A DNA stretch of 64,000 nucleotides from an uncultured Saprospiraceae bacterium (GCA_937928575.1 CALFWW010000121.1:1-64000); one strand, 5' to 3'; positions 7,928 through 17,166 are shown, counted from the stretch's first letter. Notes: generated from the sequence alone by a model not told the origin. Translations and numbers: made by a program.

Positions 7928-9028
7928 ATGTCCAATTACATCAATCCAGCACTTACCATTACTACAGATAAAATTGATTCAGGGAAAATATCCTGGCAAA
8001 CGCCATCTAATATCGCCATCATCAAGTATTGGGGAAAACATGGTCGGCAATTGCCACGCAACCCATCTATTAGTTTCACATTAAACAATGCTTTTACAAA
8101 AACAACATTGGCTTATCAAGCAAAGCGGAATGGAGAAAAAGGTATTAATCTAGACTTCTATTTCGAAGGAAAATCAAATCCTCAGTTTGGAGCCAAGTCT
8201 AAAAAGTTCCTGGAAAGTATCACCGATATTTTTCCATTTATTAATCAACTAGATTTCTCGATACATACAGACAATTCATTTCCACATTCCAGTGGTATTG
8301 CCTCGTCTGCATCCGGTATGGCTGCGATTGCGATGTGCCTTTGCACTATTGAGAAAAACCTATTTGGTACGTTACAAGAGGAGGAGTCCTTTAGACAAAA
8401 AGCAAGTTATGTAGCTAGATTGGGTTCAGGGAGTGCGTGTCGTTCTGTTTATCCGACGATGGCTATTTGGGGAAAAACTTCAGCATATGCAAAAGCATCA
8501 GATGAATATGCCGTTCCTTTTATTGAAGAATTGAGTCCAGTTTTTAAAACTTTTCATGATTCAATATTGATCGCGAGTCGAGGAGAAAAGAAAGTATCAA
8601 GTACAGCAGGACATGCACTGATGGATGATAATATTTTTGCACAAAATAGATACACCCAAGCCAATCAACGATTCAATGACTTATTAGCTATTTTGAAATC
8701 AGGTGATCTTCATGCCTTCGGAAAAATTGCAGAAAATGAAGCACTGACTTTACACGCAATGATGATGAATGCAGATGCTTCTTATATTTTGATGCGTCCT
8801 GCTACTTTGTCATTGATTGAAAAAGTGCAAGCTTATCGGGAGGCAACCAAGCATCCACTGTATTTTACTTTAGATGCAGGGCCGAATTTACATTTGTTAT
8901 ATCCAGATGAAATTAGAAAAGAGGTAAAGAAATTTATTGAAAGTGAATTGTTACAATTTTGTGAGAATGGGGAATGGATTGATGATCATGTTGGGAGTGG
9001 ACCATTTGAATTAAAAATTAAAAATTAG
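7928..9028 (+). CDS. mvaD: Diphosphomevalonate decarboxylase family protein
   Basis: A 366-residue GHMP-kinase-fold enzyme of the diphosphomevalonate decarboxylase family, which performs the ATP-dependent decarboxylation that yields isopentenyl diphosphate in the mevalonate pathway. Family signatures are APSNIAIIKYWGK-like (here TPSNIAIIKYWGK), NPSISFTLN, the phosphate loop PHSSGIASSASGMAA and the ARLGSGSACRS segment. It implies isoprenoid synthesis through mevalonate, although no other pathway gene is in the window. The last few codons (ELKIKN) fall in the A-rich arm of a repeat element, and the final ~30 codons are duplicated in decayed form just downstream (9086-9166). Confidence 0.9.
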   Translation: MSNYINPALTITTDKIDSGKISWQTPSNIAIIKYWGKHGRQLPRNPSISFTLNNAFTKTTLAYQAKRNGEKGINLDFYFEGKSNPQFGAKSKKFLESITDIFPFINQLDFSIHTDNSFPHSSGIASSASGMAAIAMCLCTIEKNLFGTLQEEESFRQKASYVARLGSGSACRSVYPTMAIWGKTSAYAKASDEYAVPFIEELSPVFKTFHDSILIASRGEKKVSSTAGHALMDDNIFAQNRYTQANQRFNDLLAILKSGDLHAFGKIAENEALTLHAMMMNADASYILMRPATLSLIEKVQAYREATKHPLYFTLDAGPNLHLLYPDEIRKEVKKFIESELLQFCENGEWIDDHVGSGPFELKIKN

Positions 9029-9085
9029 AAATTTAAAATATGACGCCAGTGCGTGTGCATACATAAAAGGCGTCCAATTTTCAAT
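9011..9085. repeat. AT-rich hairpin element, copy 1
   Basis: An A-rich left arm (TTAAAAATTAAAAATTAG and on) and a T-rich right arm (CCAATTTTCAATATTG) flank a core bounded by a perfect inverted hexamer, GACGCC at 9042-9047 and GGCGTC at 9069-9074. The mvaD stop codon TAG at 9026-9028 is inside the left arm. Confidence 0.65.
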
Positions 9086-9166
9086 ATTGAAAATGAATTG
9101 TTACAATTTTGTGAGAATGAAGAATGTATTGATGTTGGAGATAGACCGAGGGAGTTGAAAATTTAA
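9086..9166 (+). pseudogene. Decayed duplicate of the mvaD C-terminus
   Basis: Read in frame, this stretch gives IENELLQFCENEECIDVGD and then a short end closed by TAA, against IESELLQFCENGEWIDDHVG at the end of the real mvaD. There is no start codon context and no upstream part of the gene, so it is a 3' fragment only. Confidence 0.8.
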
Positions 9167-9230
9167 AACATAACGCTAGTGCGTTTGCATACGTAAAAGG
9201 CGTCCAATTTTTAATTTTCAATTTTTTTTT
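9156..9230. repeat. AT-rich hairpin element, copy 2
   Basis: Same layout as the element at 9011-9085, with the left hexamer decayed to AACGCT and the right GGCGTC kept. The right arm runs into an 11-base T tract that touches the stop codon of the rhodanese gene on the other strand (9231-9233). It came with the tandem duplication. Confidence 0.6.
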
Positions 9231-9761
9231 TTAGTAAACCCGTATCGCCTTTTCCTCATCTATCCATTTACTCCAAGATTTATTAAAACCATGCACTTGT
9301 TTTGTGACTTCCTTAGCTGGTGTGACGACTTCATTTCCTTGATTGACCCATTCAAAAATGGAGCCGTACAGATTTTGGACATTGGCGTACCCTAGCTTGT
9401 TGAGTTGTTCTCCAATTTTTTCGCTGCGATATCCAATGGAACAATACACAATGATCGATGCATCTTTAGGAATCGCTTCCATTTGTGAAGTATCGAATTT
9501 TTTATAACCTAGAAATTGAGCAGTTGGGATATGACTGATTTCATATTCTTCCCGTTCGCGACAATCCAATATTATATAGTCTTCTGTTTTTCCATTCAAT
9601 TCTTCTACACTAATCACAGGAACGGAATGACTTATCCATCTTTCTATTGTCTTTGTGAATTTCGGATTGGTTGCTTGAATTGGTTTTTGAACTGAGTCCT
9701 GAGCAATACAAGAAGTCAAAAAGCAAACAAGTAGTAAAAATATATTGATTGATTTTATCAT
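9231..9761 (-). CDS. Rhodanese-like lipoprotein
   Basis: A 176-residue protein with a lipoprotein signal (hydrophobic stretch ending LTSC, lipid-modified Cys18 predicted). The single rhodanese domain (about 48-150) starts ISVEELNG, contains the LDCREREEY segment and the active-site loop VYCSIGYRSEKI, with Cys as the persulfide-forming residue. Rhodanese domains transfer sulfane sulfur or handle other thiol chemistry; the acceptor is not known. It is likely anchored on the periplasmic side of a membrane. The gene is bracketed by AT-rich hairpin elements on both sides and stands alone. Confidence 0.85.
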   Translation of the reverse strand: MIKSINIFLLLVCFLTSCIAQDSVQKPIQATNPKFTKTIERWISHSVPVISVEELNGKTEDYIILDCREREEYEISHIPTAQFLGYKKFDTSQMEAIPKDASIIVYCSIGYRSEKIGEQLNKLGYANVQNLYGSIFEWVNQGNEVVTPAKEVTKQVHGFNKSWSKWIDEEKAIRVY

Positions 9762-9785
9762 GATACTCTCAAATTACAAAACTTT

Positions 9786-9877
9786 TAAATAATTAAAAAT
9801 TATAACACTGCGTTTGCACACGTTTGCACGCATAATGGGCGTCTTATTTTTAATTTCACATTTTCAATTTTTAATTA
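9786..9877. repeat. AT-rich hairpin element, copy 3
   Basis: It lies between the start of the rhodanese gene and the end of murI. The A-rich left arm, a core with CGTTTGCACACGTTTGCACG and a closing GGGCGTC, and a T-rich right arm follow the layout of copies 1 and 2. It ends 3 bases before the murI stop codon. Confidence 0.55.
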
Positions 9878-9880
9878 GTC

Positions 9881-10696
9881 TTACGCCCAAATCTTCTTCT
9901 CTTCCAAATCAATTTCCTGATCATAGAAAATCTTGGTAGTTTCTTCAAAAGAGGGCGTGAAATCTGAAACAAAAAACCGATGTGCATTTTCTTTCTGATC
10001 GTTGAGCAAATTCTTTTTTGCCAATTTGTTTTTGACGACTGTGGTTACCACATCTGTTGAATCGTAGACATTCACTTTGCCGTTGTAAAAGCTTTCAATA
10101 TTTTGTTTAATCAATGGGTAATGCGTACAAGCTAACAACATCGCTTCGATACCATCAAATTTCTCGTTGGATAAATATTGCTTAATAATAGATTCTGAAA
10201 TATCATTGTTACAAAACCCCTCTTCTATCATTGGAACTAATAATGGTGTTGCCATAGAGACCACTTCTATGTCTGATTGTTCTGCTAATAATTTCTTTTC
10301 ATAGATACCTGTTCCTATGGTTGCTTTGGTGGCAATCACACCCACTTTATGATACTCCTTTGCTGCAACTGCATCTACCAATGGATTGACTACATCTACA
10401 AAAATCGTTTCACCTTTATAGAAATCCAACACGGTATGGTACGCTGCGGACGATGCAGAATTGCAGGCGATCACAATCATTTTGCAATTATGTTCCAATA
10501 AAAACTTGACGATCTTAATGCAATAGTATCGGATGGCGTCGGCACTTTTTTCGCCATAAGGAAGGTGAAAAGTGTCTCCAAAATAGATGATCTCTTCATT
10601 GGGGAGTGCCCTACAAACAGCATTGGCGACCGTAAGGCCGCCAATGCCGGAATCAAAGATTCCTATAGGTTGTTTATTTTTTGTTGTCTTAGCCAA
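9881..10696 (-). CDS. murI: Glutamate racemase
   Basis: MurI interconverts L- and D-glutamate for peptidoglycan synthesis. The two catalytic cysteines are visible in the motifs IACNSASS and LLACTHYPL, and the N-terminus IGIFDSGIGGLTVANAV is typical. At 271 residues the length is normal. The start codon lies 4 bases after the stop of the OmpH gene at 10701-11213, so murI is the last gene of an ompH-ompH-murI unit. This order is common in Bacteroidota, where BamA often precedes it; BamA is not present here. Confidence 0.95.
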   Translation of the reverse strand: MAKTTKNKQPIGIFDSGIGGLTVANAVCRALPNEEIIYFGDTFHLPYGEKSADAIRYYCIKIVKFLLEHNCKMIVIACNSASSAAYHTVLDFYKGETIFVDVVNPLVDAVAAKEYHKVGVIATKATIGTGIYEKKLLAEQSDIEVVSMATPLLVPMIEEGFCNNDISESIIKQYLSNEKFDGIEAMLLACTHYPLIKQNIESFYNGKVNVYDSTDVVTTVVKNKLAKKNLLNDQKENAHRFFVSDFTPSFEETTKIFYDQEIDLEEKKIWA

Positions 10697-10700
10697 AAAA

Positions 10701-11213
10701 CTAGATGCCTAATTTTGTTTTTACTTTAGTCGTGACATCTTGGTTTTCGTCAGCGAACAGAAGGATGCCTGTGCTTGAATCAAAGATAAAAGTATACGCT
10801 TCTTCCTTGGCAACTTTATCAATTGCTCCGTTGATACGATCTAAAATTGGTTTTAAAAGCGATTGCTCTTTTTCTCCAATTTGTCTTTGCATATCCTGTT
10901 CGAATTCCATGATTTTCTTTTGCTCATCCTGAAGAGACTTCAAAATATTTTCTTCCTCAACTGGAGACATTTCACCACGCTCTTTTCTTTGAACAGCATC
11001 TTGTTCTTTCGCTTGGTAAGCAGTCAACATCCCTTGACCTTTCTTTTGTAATTGAGTTTGCAGTGCTTGCAAATTAGCTCTCATTTCTTTTACTTCACTC
11101 ATTTCTGAAAGCAACAACTGAGAATTGATGTAGCCGAATTTTTGAGCACTTGCGTAGGATGTTGCCATGAAAGTAAGGCATAACATCAGACTTATTTTAA
11201 TTAGCTTTTTCAT
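10701..11213 (-). CDS. OmpH/Skp family periplasmic chaperone
   Basis: A 170-residue protein with a signal peptide (first ~23 residues, ending SYASAQ) and the OmpH/Skp layout: a small beta-rich start (KFGYINSQLLLSEM), a long charged coiled coil (about 40-125) and a C-terminal beta segment (YTFIFDSSTGILLFAD). Skp-type trimers hold unfolded outer-membrane proteins in the periplasm. It is a paralogue of the next gene upstream, 63 bases away, and sits 4 bases before murI. Confidence 0.88.
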   Translation of the reverse strand: MKKLIKISLMLCLTFMATSYASAQKFGYINSQLLLSEMSEVKEMRANLQALQTQLQKKGQGMLTAYQAKEQDAVQRKERGEMSPVEEENILKSLQDEQKKIMEFEQDMQRQIGEKEQSLLKPILDRINGAIDKVAKEEAYTFIFDSSTGILLFADENQDVTTKVKTKLGI

Positions 11214-11276
11214 TGTAATATCAATTTTAAAATAATCTTTTTTACCGTTTAATATTCTTAAATAATTTTGGACAAT

Positions 11277-11807
11277 CTATTTAATTCTTGTGAGAATGTC
11301 CTCTGTTTTATCAAATCTAGAATTATTAAAAATAATTCCGGATGCGCTACTTTTGTCAAAGATAAAATCATATCCACGATCCCCAGCATATTTTTCTATT
11401 GCATCATAGACTTTATCTTGAATTGGTTGAACAAGGTCTTTCCGTTTTTTAAATAATGCACCTTCTGGTCCAAATTTTTGTTTCTGCATTTCACGGACTT
11501 GTTGTTCTTTAGCCATGATCTCGTCTTCTTTCTGGCGTTTCATGTCATCACTCATCAAAACCATTTCAGCTTGATACTTACTGTACATTCCTTTTATCTT
11601 ATCATATTCTTGTGCTATTTCCTGTCTCCATTTAGAGGCAGTTCTGTCTAAGTCAGTTTGTGCATTTTTGTAATCTTCCATACTTTCAAGTACAGCGTTG
11701 ATATCTACAACTGCAATTTTTTGCGCTTGCAAATTAGCTGATGAGAAAAATCCTAAAGTACAAACCAAAGCAAGACTTAGAAATAACTGATTAATCCTTT
11801 TTTTCAT
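11277..11807 (-). CDS. OmpH/Skp family periplasmic chaperone
   Basis: First gene of the ompH-ompH-murI unit. I place the start at 11807 (MKKRINQLFLSLALV), which begins a clear signal peptide; an upstream ATG at 11897 would add 30 residues that hide it. The mature part has IAVVDINAVLESM, a long Gln/Glu/Lys-rich coiled coil with QREDEIMAKEQQ-like heptads, and the end YDFIFDKSSASGIIF. Length from this start is 176 residues. It has the same role as its downstream paralogue. Confidence 0.87.
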   Translation of the reverse strand: MKKRINQLFLSLALVCTLGFFSSANLQAQKIAVVDINAVLESMEDYKNAQTDLDRTASKWRQEIAQEYDKIKGMYSKYQAEMVLMSDDMKRQKEDEIMAKEQQVREMQKQKFGPEGALFKKRKDLVQPIQDKVYDAIEKYAGDRGYDFIFDKSSASGIIFNNSRFDKTEDILTRIK

Positions 11808-12357
11808 TGAATTCGATTTTAAGTGAATTTTTGCATTCAAATTTTGCGATGCAAAAATACTATTTCCAAACAGGAAATAATGAATAAATAACCTCATTTA
11901 GAGACCTTTCAAAGGAAAATTTGGCCATATTCAGACAAACCTTCCATGTCAATAACGTTATTTTGTTTAAAATAGCATCTCGAAAGGTGCTTGGTTAACG
12001 ATTTTTTAACTGCGAGGTTAAACAGGATTTAAAAATTTGACAAAAATCTAACTGAATTTTTAGGGTACAATTTGCATTACGATTTTCTCTTATAGACAAG
12101 CACATTAGTTTCAGACCTTTAAAAAAAACGCTACGATTAATATTTTTGAACTCACAGACTTGGCGGTCAAAAATTAGCAGTAACGTTTATTAATTTCTAA
12201 ATTGCTGAGGTAGAAATCTACTTCTATCGTTAAAAGGGCTTAGAAAAAATGAAAAGAAAGTGGGTTCCAATTTAAAAAGAGTCTACTCAATTAAAACTGG
12301 ACAGCCCTTTTAAGGCTGATAAGTGAATAAGTTAATTTTGTTCAATTAGACAAATTT
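11808..12357. other. 550-base divergent intergenic region
   Basis: This region separates the leftward ompH unit from the rightward glycosyltransferase gene. I see no coding frame. A long-range inverted pair, AAAAGGGCT near 12233 and AGCCCTTTT near 12303, could enclose a ~80-base structured transcript. A promoter-like site stands at 12333-12340. The rest is AT-rich DNA with no recognised motif. Confidence 0.5.
12333..12340 (+). promoter_or_regulatory. Promoter -7 element for the glycosyltransferase gene
   Basis: TAATTTTG fits TAnnTTTG and lies 17 bases before the GTG start at 12358. The -33 position is not well matched. Confidence 0.4.
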
Positions 12358-13422
12358 GTGAAAAAACAGTTTCCCGACCTATCGATTGTGATTCCTCTTT
12401 ATAATGAGGAACAAGTCTTTCAACAGTTAATTGAACGATTGGATACAATCATCGAGCACTCATCTCATGAAATCGAAGTAATCTTGGTCGATGATGGCAG
12501 TAAGGATTCAACTCCTTTGCTGATGAAGAAAAAAGCCATGGAGGATGGACACTATCACAGTATTTTTCTCTCCCGAAATTATGGTCATCAAATTGCATTG
12601 AGTGCAGGATTGCAACATGTCAATGCCAATGAAGCAGTCATGATCATTGATGGTGATTTGCAAGACCCACCTGAATTATTGGATGAATTATATGCGAAAT
12701 ATTTAGAAGGGTTTGAAGTGGTATATGCTGTTAGAAAAAAGCGAAAGGAAGGATTTATTAAAAAGCTATCTTATTTTCTCTTTTATCGATTCATCAAAAA
12801 AATGTCTAAAATTGATTTGCCACTAGATAGCGGTGACTTTGCATTGTTAAGCAGACGTGTTGTTGATATTCTCAATTCGATGCCAGAACAAAGCAGGTAC
12901 TTGAGAGGGATGAGGAGTTGGGTTGGTTTCAAACAAGTCGGTGTTGAATATGAAAGAAAAGAAAGGGCTGCAGGAGAATCGAAATATAGTATCAAAATGC
13001 TTTTGGGATTGGCATACAATGGTATTTTCAATTTCAGTGAAGTACCCATTAAATTTCTGACCAATATTGGATTTGTATCCATCTTCGTTTCCTTGATTTA
13101 CTTGATTTACAGTATTGTAATGAGAATAACGACCGATGAAATTCCATCCGGTTTTACAGCCTTGTTGTTTGTAATTGTGTTGTTTGGAGGGGTTCAGTTA
13201 ATTTCAATTGGTATCATAGGAGAGTACATCATCCGTACTTTTTTTCAAGTTAAAGGTAGGCCCTTGTATATTGTAGATCAAAGAATTCAGGATAAAGCAT
13301 TAATTGTCAATCATACTACCAACAACAATTCTAAATTGACGCAAAGTGAATTGACCGATCAGATTAATATTATCAATGAAGAAATGGACCCTGATCGTAA
13401 AATTAATTCACCAAAAAAGTAA
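12358..13422 (+). CDS. Family 2 glycosyltransferase, polyprenol-phosphate type
   Basis: A 354-residue GT2 enzyme of the dolichyl/undecaprenyl-phosphate sugar transferase group. The GT-A domain (about 1-225) shows SIVIPLYNEEQVF, VDDGSKDST and the DxD-like IDGDLQDPP; two membrane helices follow at about 238-260 and 270-297, then a polar tail of about 50 residues. Such proteins load a sugar from a nucleotide donor on to a lipid carrier at the inner membrane. The start is GTG. The gene is followed after 11 bases by a methyltransferase gene, so the two are probably one transcript for cell-surface glycan work. Confidence 0.88.
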   Translation: MKKQFPDLSIVIPLYNEEQVFQQLIERLDTIIEHSSHEIEVILVDDGSKDSTPLLMKKKAMEDGHYHSIFLSRNYGHQIALSAGLQHVNANEAVMIIDGDLQDPPELLDELYAKYLEGFEVVYAVRKKRKEGFIKKLSYFLFYRFIKKMSKIDLPLDSGDFALLSRRVVDILNSMPEQSRYLRGMRSWVGFKQVGVEYERKERAAGESKYSIKMLLGLAYNGIFNFSEVPIKFLTNIGFVSIFVSLIYLIYSIVMRITTDEIPSGFTALLFVIVLFGGVQLISIGIIGEYIIRTFFQVKGRPLYIVDQRIQDKALIVNHTTNNNSKLTQSELTDQINIINEEMDPDRKINSPKK

Positions 13423-13433
13423 CTTGCGTCCCA

Positions 13434-14186
13434 ATGGAAGCTGCTTATTATAAAGAATATTTTCATCTGGAAAGAGAACATTGGTATTTCCGTGCAAGGA
13501 ACCAAATTATCATGGAGCACATTGATAAAGTAGTTGCGGGTGCTAATGATTTGAAAATTCTAAATGTTGGTGCTGGTACCGGTTTCACTTCCCAATTGTT
13601 AGAAAAACATGGGACAGTCAAATCATTGGAATACGACAAAGACTGTTTTGATTTTGTAAAAGGGAAATTGGACATCGACATTGACAACGGTTCGATATTG
13701 GAATTACCTTATGCGGACCATGAATTTGATGTGGTATGTGCATTTGATGTTATAGAACATGTAGAAGATGATCAACTCGGTGTAGACGAACTAAAAAGAG
13801 TTTGCAAAAAAAATGGAGTAGTAGTAGTAACGGTTCCTGCTTATCAGTTTCTGTGGAGCAAACACGATGAAGTGAATCATCATTTTAGAAGGTACAAGAA
13901 AAATCAATTGTTGCGCTTATTTGATGACTCTGAGAAATTCATCTATCATTCCTATTACAACTTCTGGTTGTTTTTGCCAATCGCATTTTTCAGAGTGATC
14001 AATAATTTATTTTCCATTACCAAAACAACAGAAGAAGACACTGGTTCTGATTTTGGAGTCATCAAGCAGGATTCTATCATTTCTAAATTTCTCTATCAAC
14101 TTTTCTATTCTGAGACATTTTTTGTCAAGCGATTTATCAAACTCCCATTTGGTGTCAGCCTCATATCTTCTTGGAGAAACAGCTAA
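13434..14186 (+). CDS. Class I SAM-dependent methyltransferase
   Basis: A 250-residue methyltransferase of the Methyltransf_11 type. The SAM site is visible in ILNVGAGTGFTSQLL, the acidic residue in SLEYDKDC and the IEHVEDD motif after CAFDV. The C-terminal third has a hydrophobic part (FWLFLPIAFFRVINNLF), suggesting membrane contact. Placed 11 bases behind the glycosyltransferase, it probably acts on the same lipid-linked or surface glycan, but its acceptor cannot be read from the sequence. Confidence 0.82.
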   Translation: MEAAYYKEYFHLEREHWYFRARNQIIMEHIDKVVAGANDLKILNVGAGTGFTSQLLEKHGTVKSLEYDKDCFDFVKGKLDIDIDNGSILELPYADHEFDVVCAFDVIEHVEDDQLGVDELKRVCKKNGVVVVTVPAYQFLWSKHDEVNHHFRRYKKNQLLRLFDDSEKFIYHSYYNFWLFLPIAFFRVINNLFSITKTTEEDTGSDFGVIKQDSIISKFLYQLFYSETFFVKRFIKLPFGVSLISSWRNS

Positions 14187-14326
14187 ATTTGTAGAAAGCG
14201 GTCAAAAACTTTTAAAGATTTTATTCGTAATAATAGATTCTTGACAGAAGTCTGATTTTTTATTGAACAACTGTTAATTGTACTGACATTTTCTTCATCT
14301 TTAGGCTTTCAAATAAGCAGTAAATT

Positions 14327-15820
14327 ATGCATCATTCGATCCATTATATTTCCTCAAAAACCCTCAGTCTAAAACAGATTAATAAAATTGTACAAGACGA
14401 ATTGAAATTAGAATTATCTGAGGAAAGCCAGACTGCCATCAAAAAGTGTCGCAACTTCCTTGATAATAAAACAGCAGAAAAAAACGCTACGTATTATGGG
14501 ATTAATACTGGTTTTGGATCGTTGTGTGATATCAAAATCTCGCCAGATGAAACGGAGACATTACAGAGAAACCTAGTCATGTCCCATGCCACCGGAATAG
14601 GAGATTTAGTGCCAGAGACCATTGTGCAAATCATGCTATTGTTGAAAATCCAAAACCTTTCTTATGGACATTCTGGTATTGCATTGGAGACAATTAACCG
14701 ATTGATCTACTTTTATAATAACAAAATATATCCGGTAATTTATCAATTAGGATCGTTAGGCGCTTCAGGAGATTTGGCACCGCTGGCGCACTTGAGTTTG
14801 CCATTAATAGGAGAAGGGAAAGTTTGGCAAAATGGTGTTCAGAAAAACACAAAGGAAGTATTGAAATCATTATCTTTAGAGCCACTTCGACTACAATCTA
14901 AAGAAGGACTCGCATTGTTGAATGGAACTCAATTTTGTTCTGGCTATGCAGTGTGGGTATTGATACAATCCATTAAACTCAATAACCAAGCGGACATAAA
15001 CACAGCGATTGCATTGGATGCTTTTGACTGTCGACTAAGTCCATTTGATCAAAAAATACATCGGGTGCGGCCACATGCAGGACAAATAAAAACTGCTGAA
15101 AATATTCGGGCATTATTAAGAGGTAGTGAAATTGCTAACAATAAAAAGACAGCTGTTCAAGATCCCTACTCCTTTCGATGTGTGCCGCAAGTACATGGTG
15201 CAAGTCGGGATACCATTGCCTATGTAACATCCGTTGTTGAAACCGAAATCAATTCGGTGACTGACAATCCTTTAATTTTTCCTGATGAGGATGCCATACT
15301 TTCTGGTGGAAATTTTCATGCACAGCCGTTGGCATTAGTTTTAGATTTTCTGGCGATTGCATTGTCAGAATTAGGTAGTATTTCGGAAAAGAGAATTTTT
15401 AAACTCGTCTCTGGGGATCGAGATTTACCCGCTTTTTTAGTTGACAAACCAGGTCTCAATTCAGGAATGATGATTGCTCAATATACAGCAGCTTCGATTG
15501 CGAGTCAGAATAAACAATTGTGCACACCCGCTTCAGTAGATACGATTGTATCTTCCAATGGGCAGGAAGATCACGTGAGTATGGGTGCGAATGCGGCTAC
15601 CAAAACTTATCGGGTGACTGAAAATTTGGAGCGGATTTTAGCAATTGAATTTATGATAGCGATGCAAGCTCTGCATTATCGGCGACCACTTAAATCTTCT
15701 CCTATTGTTGAGCAATTATTTGAAGATTATCGGGAAGTTGTTGCTCATTTATCAGAAGATCGGATATTGCATAATGACATGATGAGTACGATTGAATTTT
15801 TGAGGAAAAGAGATTTTTGA
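14327..15820 (+). CDS. hutH: Histidine ammonia-lyase
   Basis: HutH deaminates L-histidine to trans-urocanate. The Ala146-Ser147-Gly148 triad (LGASGDLAPLAH) that cyclises into the MIO cofactor is present, as are YGINTGFGSL, RVRPHAGQ, PQVHGASRD, SVTDNPLIF and SSNGQEDHVSMG. At 497 residues the length is normal. Other hut genes (hutU, hutI, hutG) are not nearby, so the rest of the pathway must lie elsewhere. Phenylalanine or tyrosine lyase activity is possible in this family, but the motifs look like the histidine enzyme. Confidence 0.92.
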   Translation: MHHSIHYISSKTLSLKQINKIVQDELKLELSEESQTAIKKCRNFLDNKTAEKNATYYGINTGFGSLCDIKISPDETETLQRNLVMSHATGIGDLVPETIVQIMLLLKIQNLSYGHSGIALETINRLIYFYNNKIYPVIYQLGSLGASGDLAPLAHLSLPLIGEGKVWQNGVQKNTKEVLKSLSLEPLRLQSKEGLALLNGTQFCSGYAVWVLIQSIKLNNQADINTAIALDAFDCRLSPFDQKIHRVRPHAGQIKTAENIRALLRGSEIANNKKTAVQDPYSFRCVPQVHGASRDTIAYVTSVVETEINSVTDNPLIFPDEDAILSGGNFHAQPLALVLDFLAIALSELGSISEKRIFKLVSGDRDLPAFLVDKPGLNSGMMIAQYTAASIASQNKQLCTPASVDTIVSSNGQEDHVSMGANAATKTYRVTENLERILAIEFMIAMQALHYRRPLKSSPIVEQLFEDYREVVAHLSEDRILHNDMMSTIEFLRKRDF

Positions 15821-15947
15821 TAGAATTATAAAATATAAATGGACCTCTTTAATTAGAAGCTTGTGTCCTCCTGATATTCTGCAACATCTGCCCTTTCCGC
15901 GTCAAATAAATCTAAACTACTTACCAAGAATTCCATAAATTCGTATT

Positions 15948-17072
15948 GTGAAAATCAGACGTTTCTTCTTCTTCTTAATGTTGCTTAGCAATACATTCTT
16001 ATTTGGACAAAACAAATGGGATGGTTGGCATGTAGAAGCAATGTTGCATTATGGACGAGCATTCAAACATACTCCGAAATTAAACTACGAAGTCAAACAC
16101 AATAGTTTTGGACAGGAGCTCCTCTTTCAGTATCAAACATTAGGCAAAAAAGACTGGCAAGCACATCATCGATATCCGTTGTTGGGAATCAGCTTGATGC
16201 ATTTTGATTTAGGTAACAAAGAAGATTTGGGTCAGGCCTATGCATTTATTCCGACGATCTCTATACCATTTTTAAGAAGACATAAAACCAACATGGAATT
16301 CAGGGTTGGTACTGGAGTTGGTTATCTTACAGAAAAATACAGTCCAATCAATAATACTAAAAACAATGCAATTGGATCGAATGTCAATAGTGCCATTGCT
16401 TTTAAAATTGGACTAAATTATTGGCTCAAGCCCAATCTACATCTAACAGCAGCAGGTAGTTTTACCCACTTTTCGAATGGAGCAGCAGCCCTTCCAAATT
16501 TTGGAATCAATATACCTGGGATTGTTCTCGGACTCCGTTATTTTCCAAACCCTATTGTGAAAACAGATCTATTGAAAGTAGAATCGTCTCGTAAATTGGA
16601 ACAGAAAAAATTTGGTGTCAATGTCTTTTTAGGGTTAGCTCATCGAGAATATATTTCATCACAAGGTCCTCGTTATCCGATCTACACGGTGTCGGTGGCT
16701 GGGACGTATACTTTGAGTAAACATAACATTGTATCTGCAGGAATTGATGTAGAGTACAACAAAGCGATATATGAATTTGCGGTTCATACTTTTGCGTTTG
16801 ACGAGCCAACTTCTCGAAAAAAAGCATATCGAGCGATGGCTTTTATTGCGAATGAGTTCAGATTTGGAGATTTAGGATTGGGACTGCAATTGGGTGGCTA
16901 CATTACACCAGGCAGTTATTTATTACCTTTTCCGATTACCACAAAATTAGCTGTCCGTTATTATTTTAAACCGATTGGAAAACCTGCGACGAGATTTTAT
17001 TTAGGCACTTATATGAAATCACATTTGATTGTAGCGGAGCAAATTGGGTTTGGTGGGGGTGCTGTTTTTTGA
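15948..17072 (+). CDS. PagL-like acyloxyacyl hydrolase, outer-membrane protein
   Basis: A 374-residue protein with a signal peptide (first ~20 residues, ending LFGQ) and repeated amphipathic beta strands. The N-terminal half matches the Bacteroidota acyloxyacyl hydrolase/PagL-like group; FTHFSNGAA carries the His-x-Ser pair that PagL (lipid A 3-O-deacylase) uses. The third PagL catalytic residue, a Glu shortly after, is not obvious here. The second half (about 215-374) looks like a further set of beta strands. The likely role is lipid A modification or general outer-membrane function. The start is GTG at 15948; a TAAATTCG element lies about 15 bases upstream. Confidence 0.75.
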   Translation: MKIRRFFFFLMLLSNTFLFGQNKWDGWHVEAMLHYGRAFKHTPKLNYEVKHNSFGQELLFQYQTLGKKDWQAHHRYPLLGISLMHFDLGNKEDLGQAYAFIPTISIPFLRRHKTNMEFRVGTGVGYLTEKYSPINNTKNNAIGSNVNSAIAFKIGLNYWLKPNLHLTAAGSFTHFSNGAAALPNFGINIPGIVLGLRYFPNPIVKTDLLKVESSRKLEQKKFGVNVFLGLAHREYISSQGPRYPIYTVSVAGTYTLSKHNIVSAGIDVEYNKAIYEFAVHTFAFDEPTSRKKAYRAMAFIANEFRFGDLGLGLQLGGYITPGSYLLPFPITTKLAVRYYFKPIGKPATRFYLGTYMKSHLIVAEQIGFGGGAVF

Positions 17073-17166
17073 TCAGTTCATTTTATTTATTTTCTGAGCG
17101 AATTATAATCAATATAAATTTTGCGCCAAACTATTTGCTCCTCTTCTTTCAAACATAATCTAAATC

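Larger units (their letters stand above)
8936..9230 (+). repeat. Tandem duplication of the mvaD 3' end plus downstream DNA
   Basis: Copy 1 is 8936-9085 and copy 2 is 9086-9230. Both begin ATTGAAA-TGAATTGTTAC, run through the last codons of mvaD and end in the same AT-rich hairpin element with a GGCGTCCAATTTT end. The offset is 150 bases at the start and 130 near the end, because copy 2 lacks about 20 bases near the stop codon. Many substitutions show that the duplication is not recent. Confidence 0.85.

Noticed and set aside
2676-15820. Histidine breakdown pathway made of hutH and the imidazolonepropionase-like amidohydrolases
   Set aside because: The amidohydrolases are exported and of a different subgroup, and lie more than 7 kb away; HutI is cytosolic.
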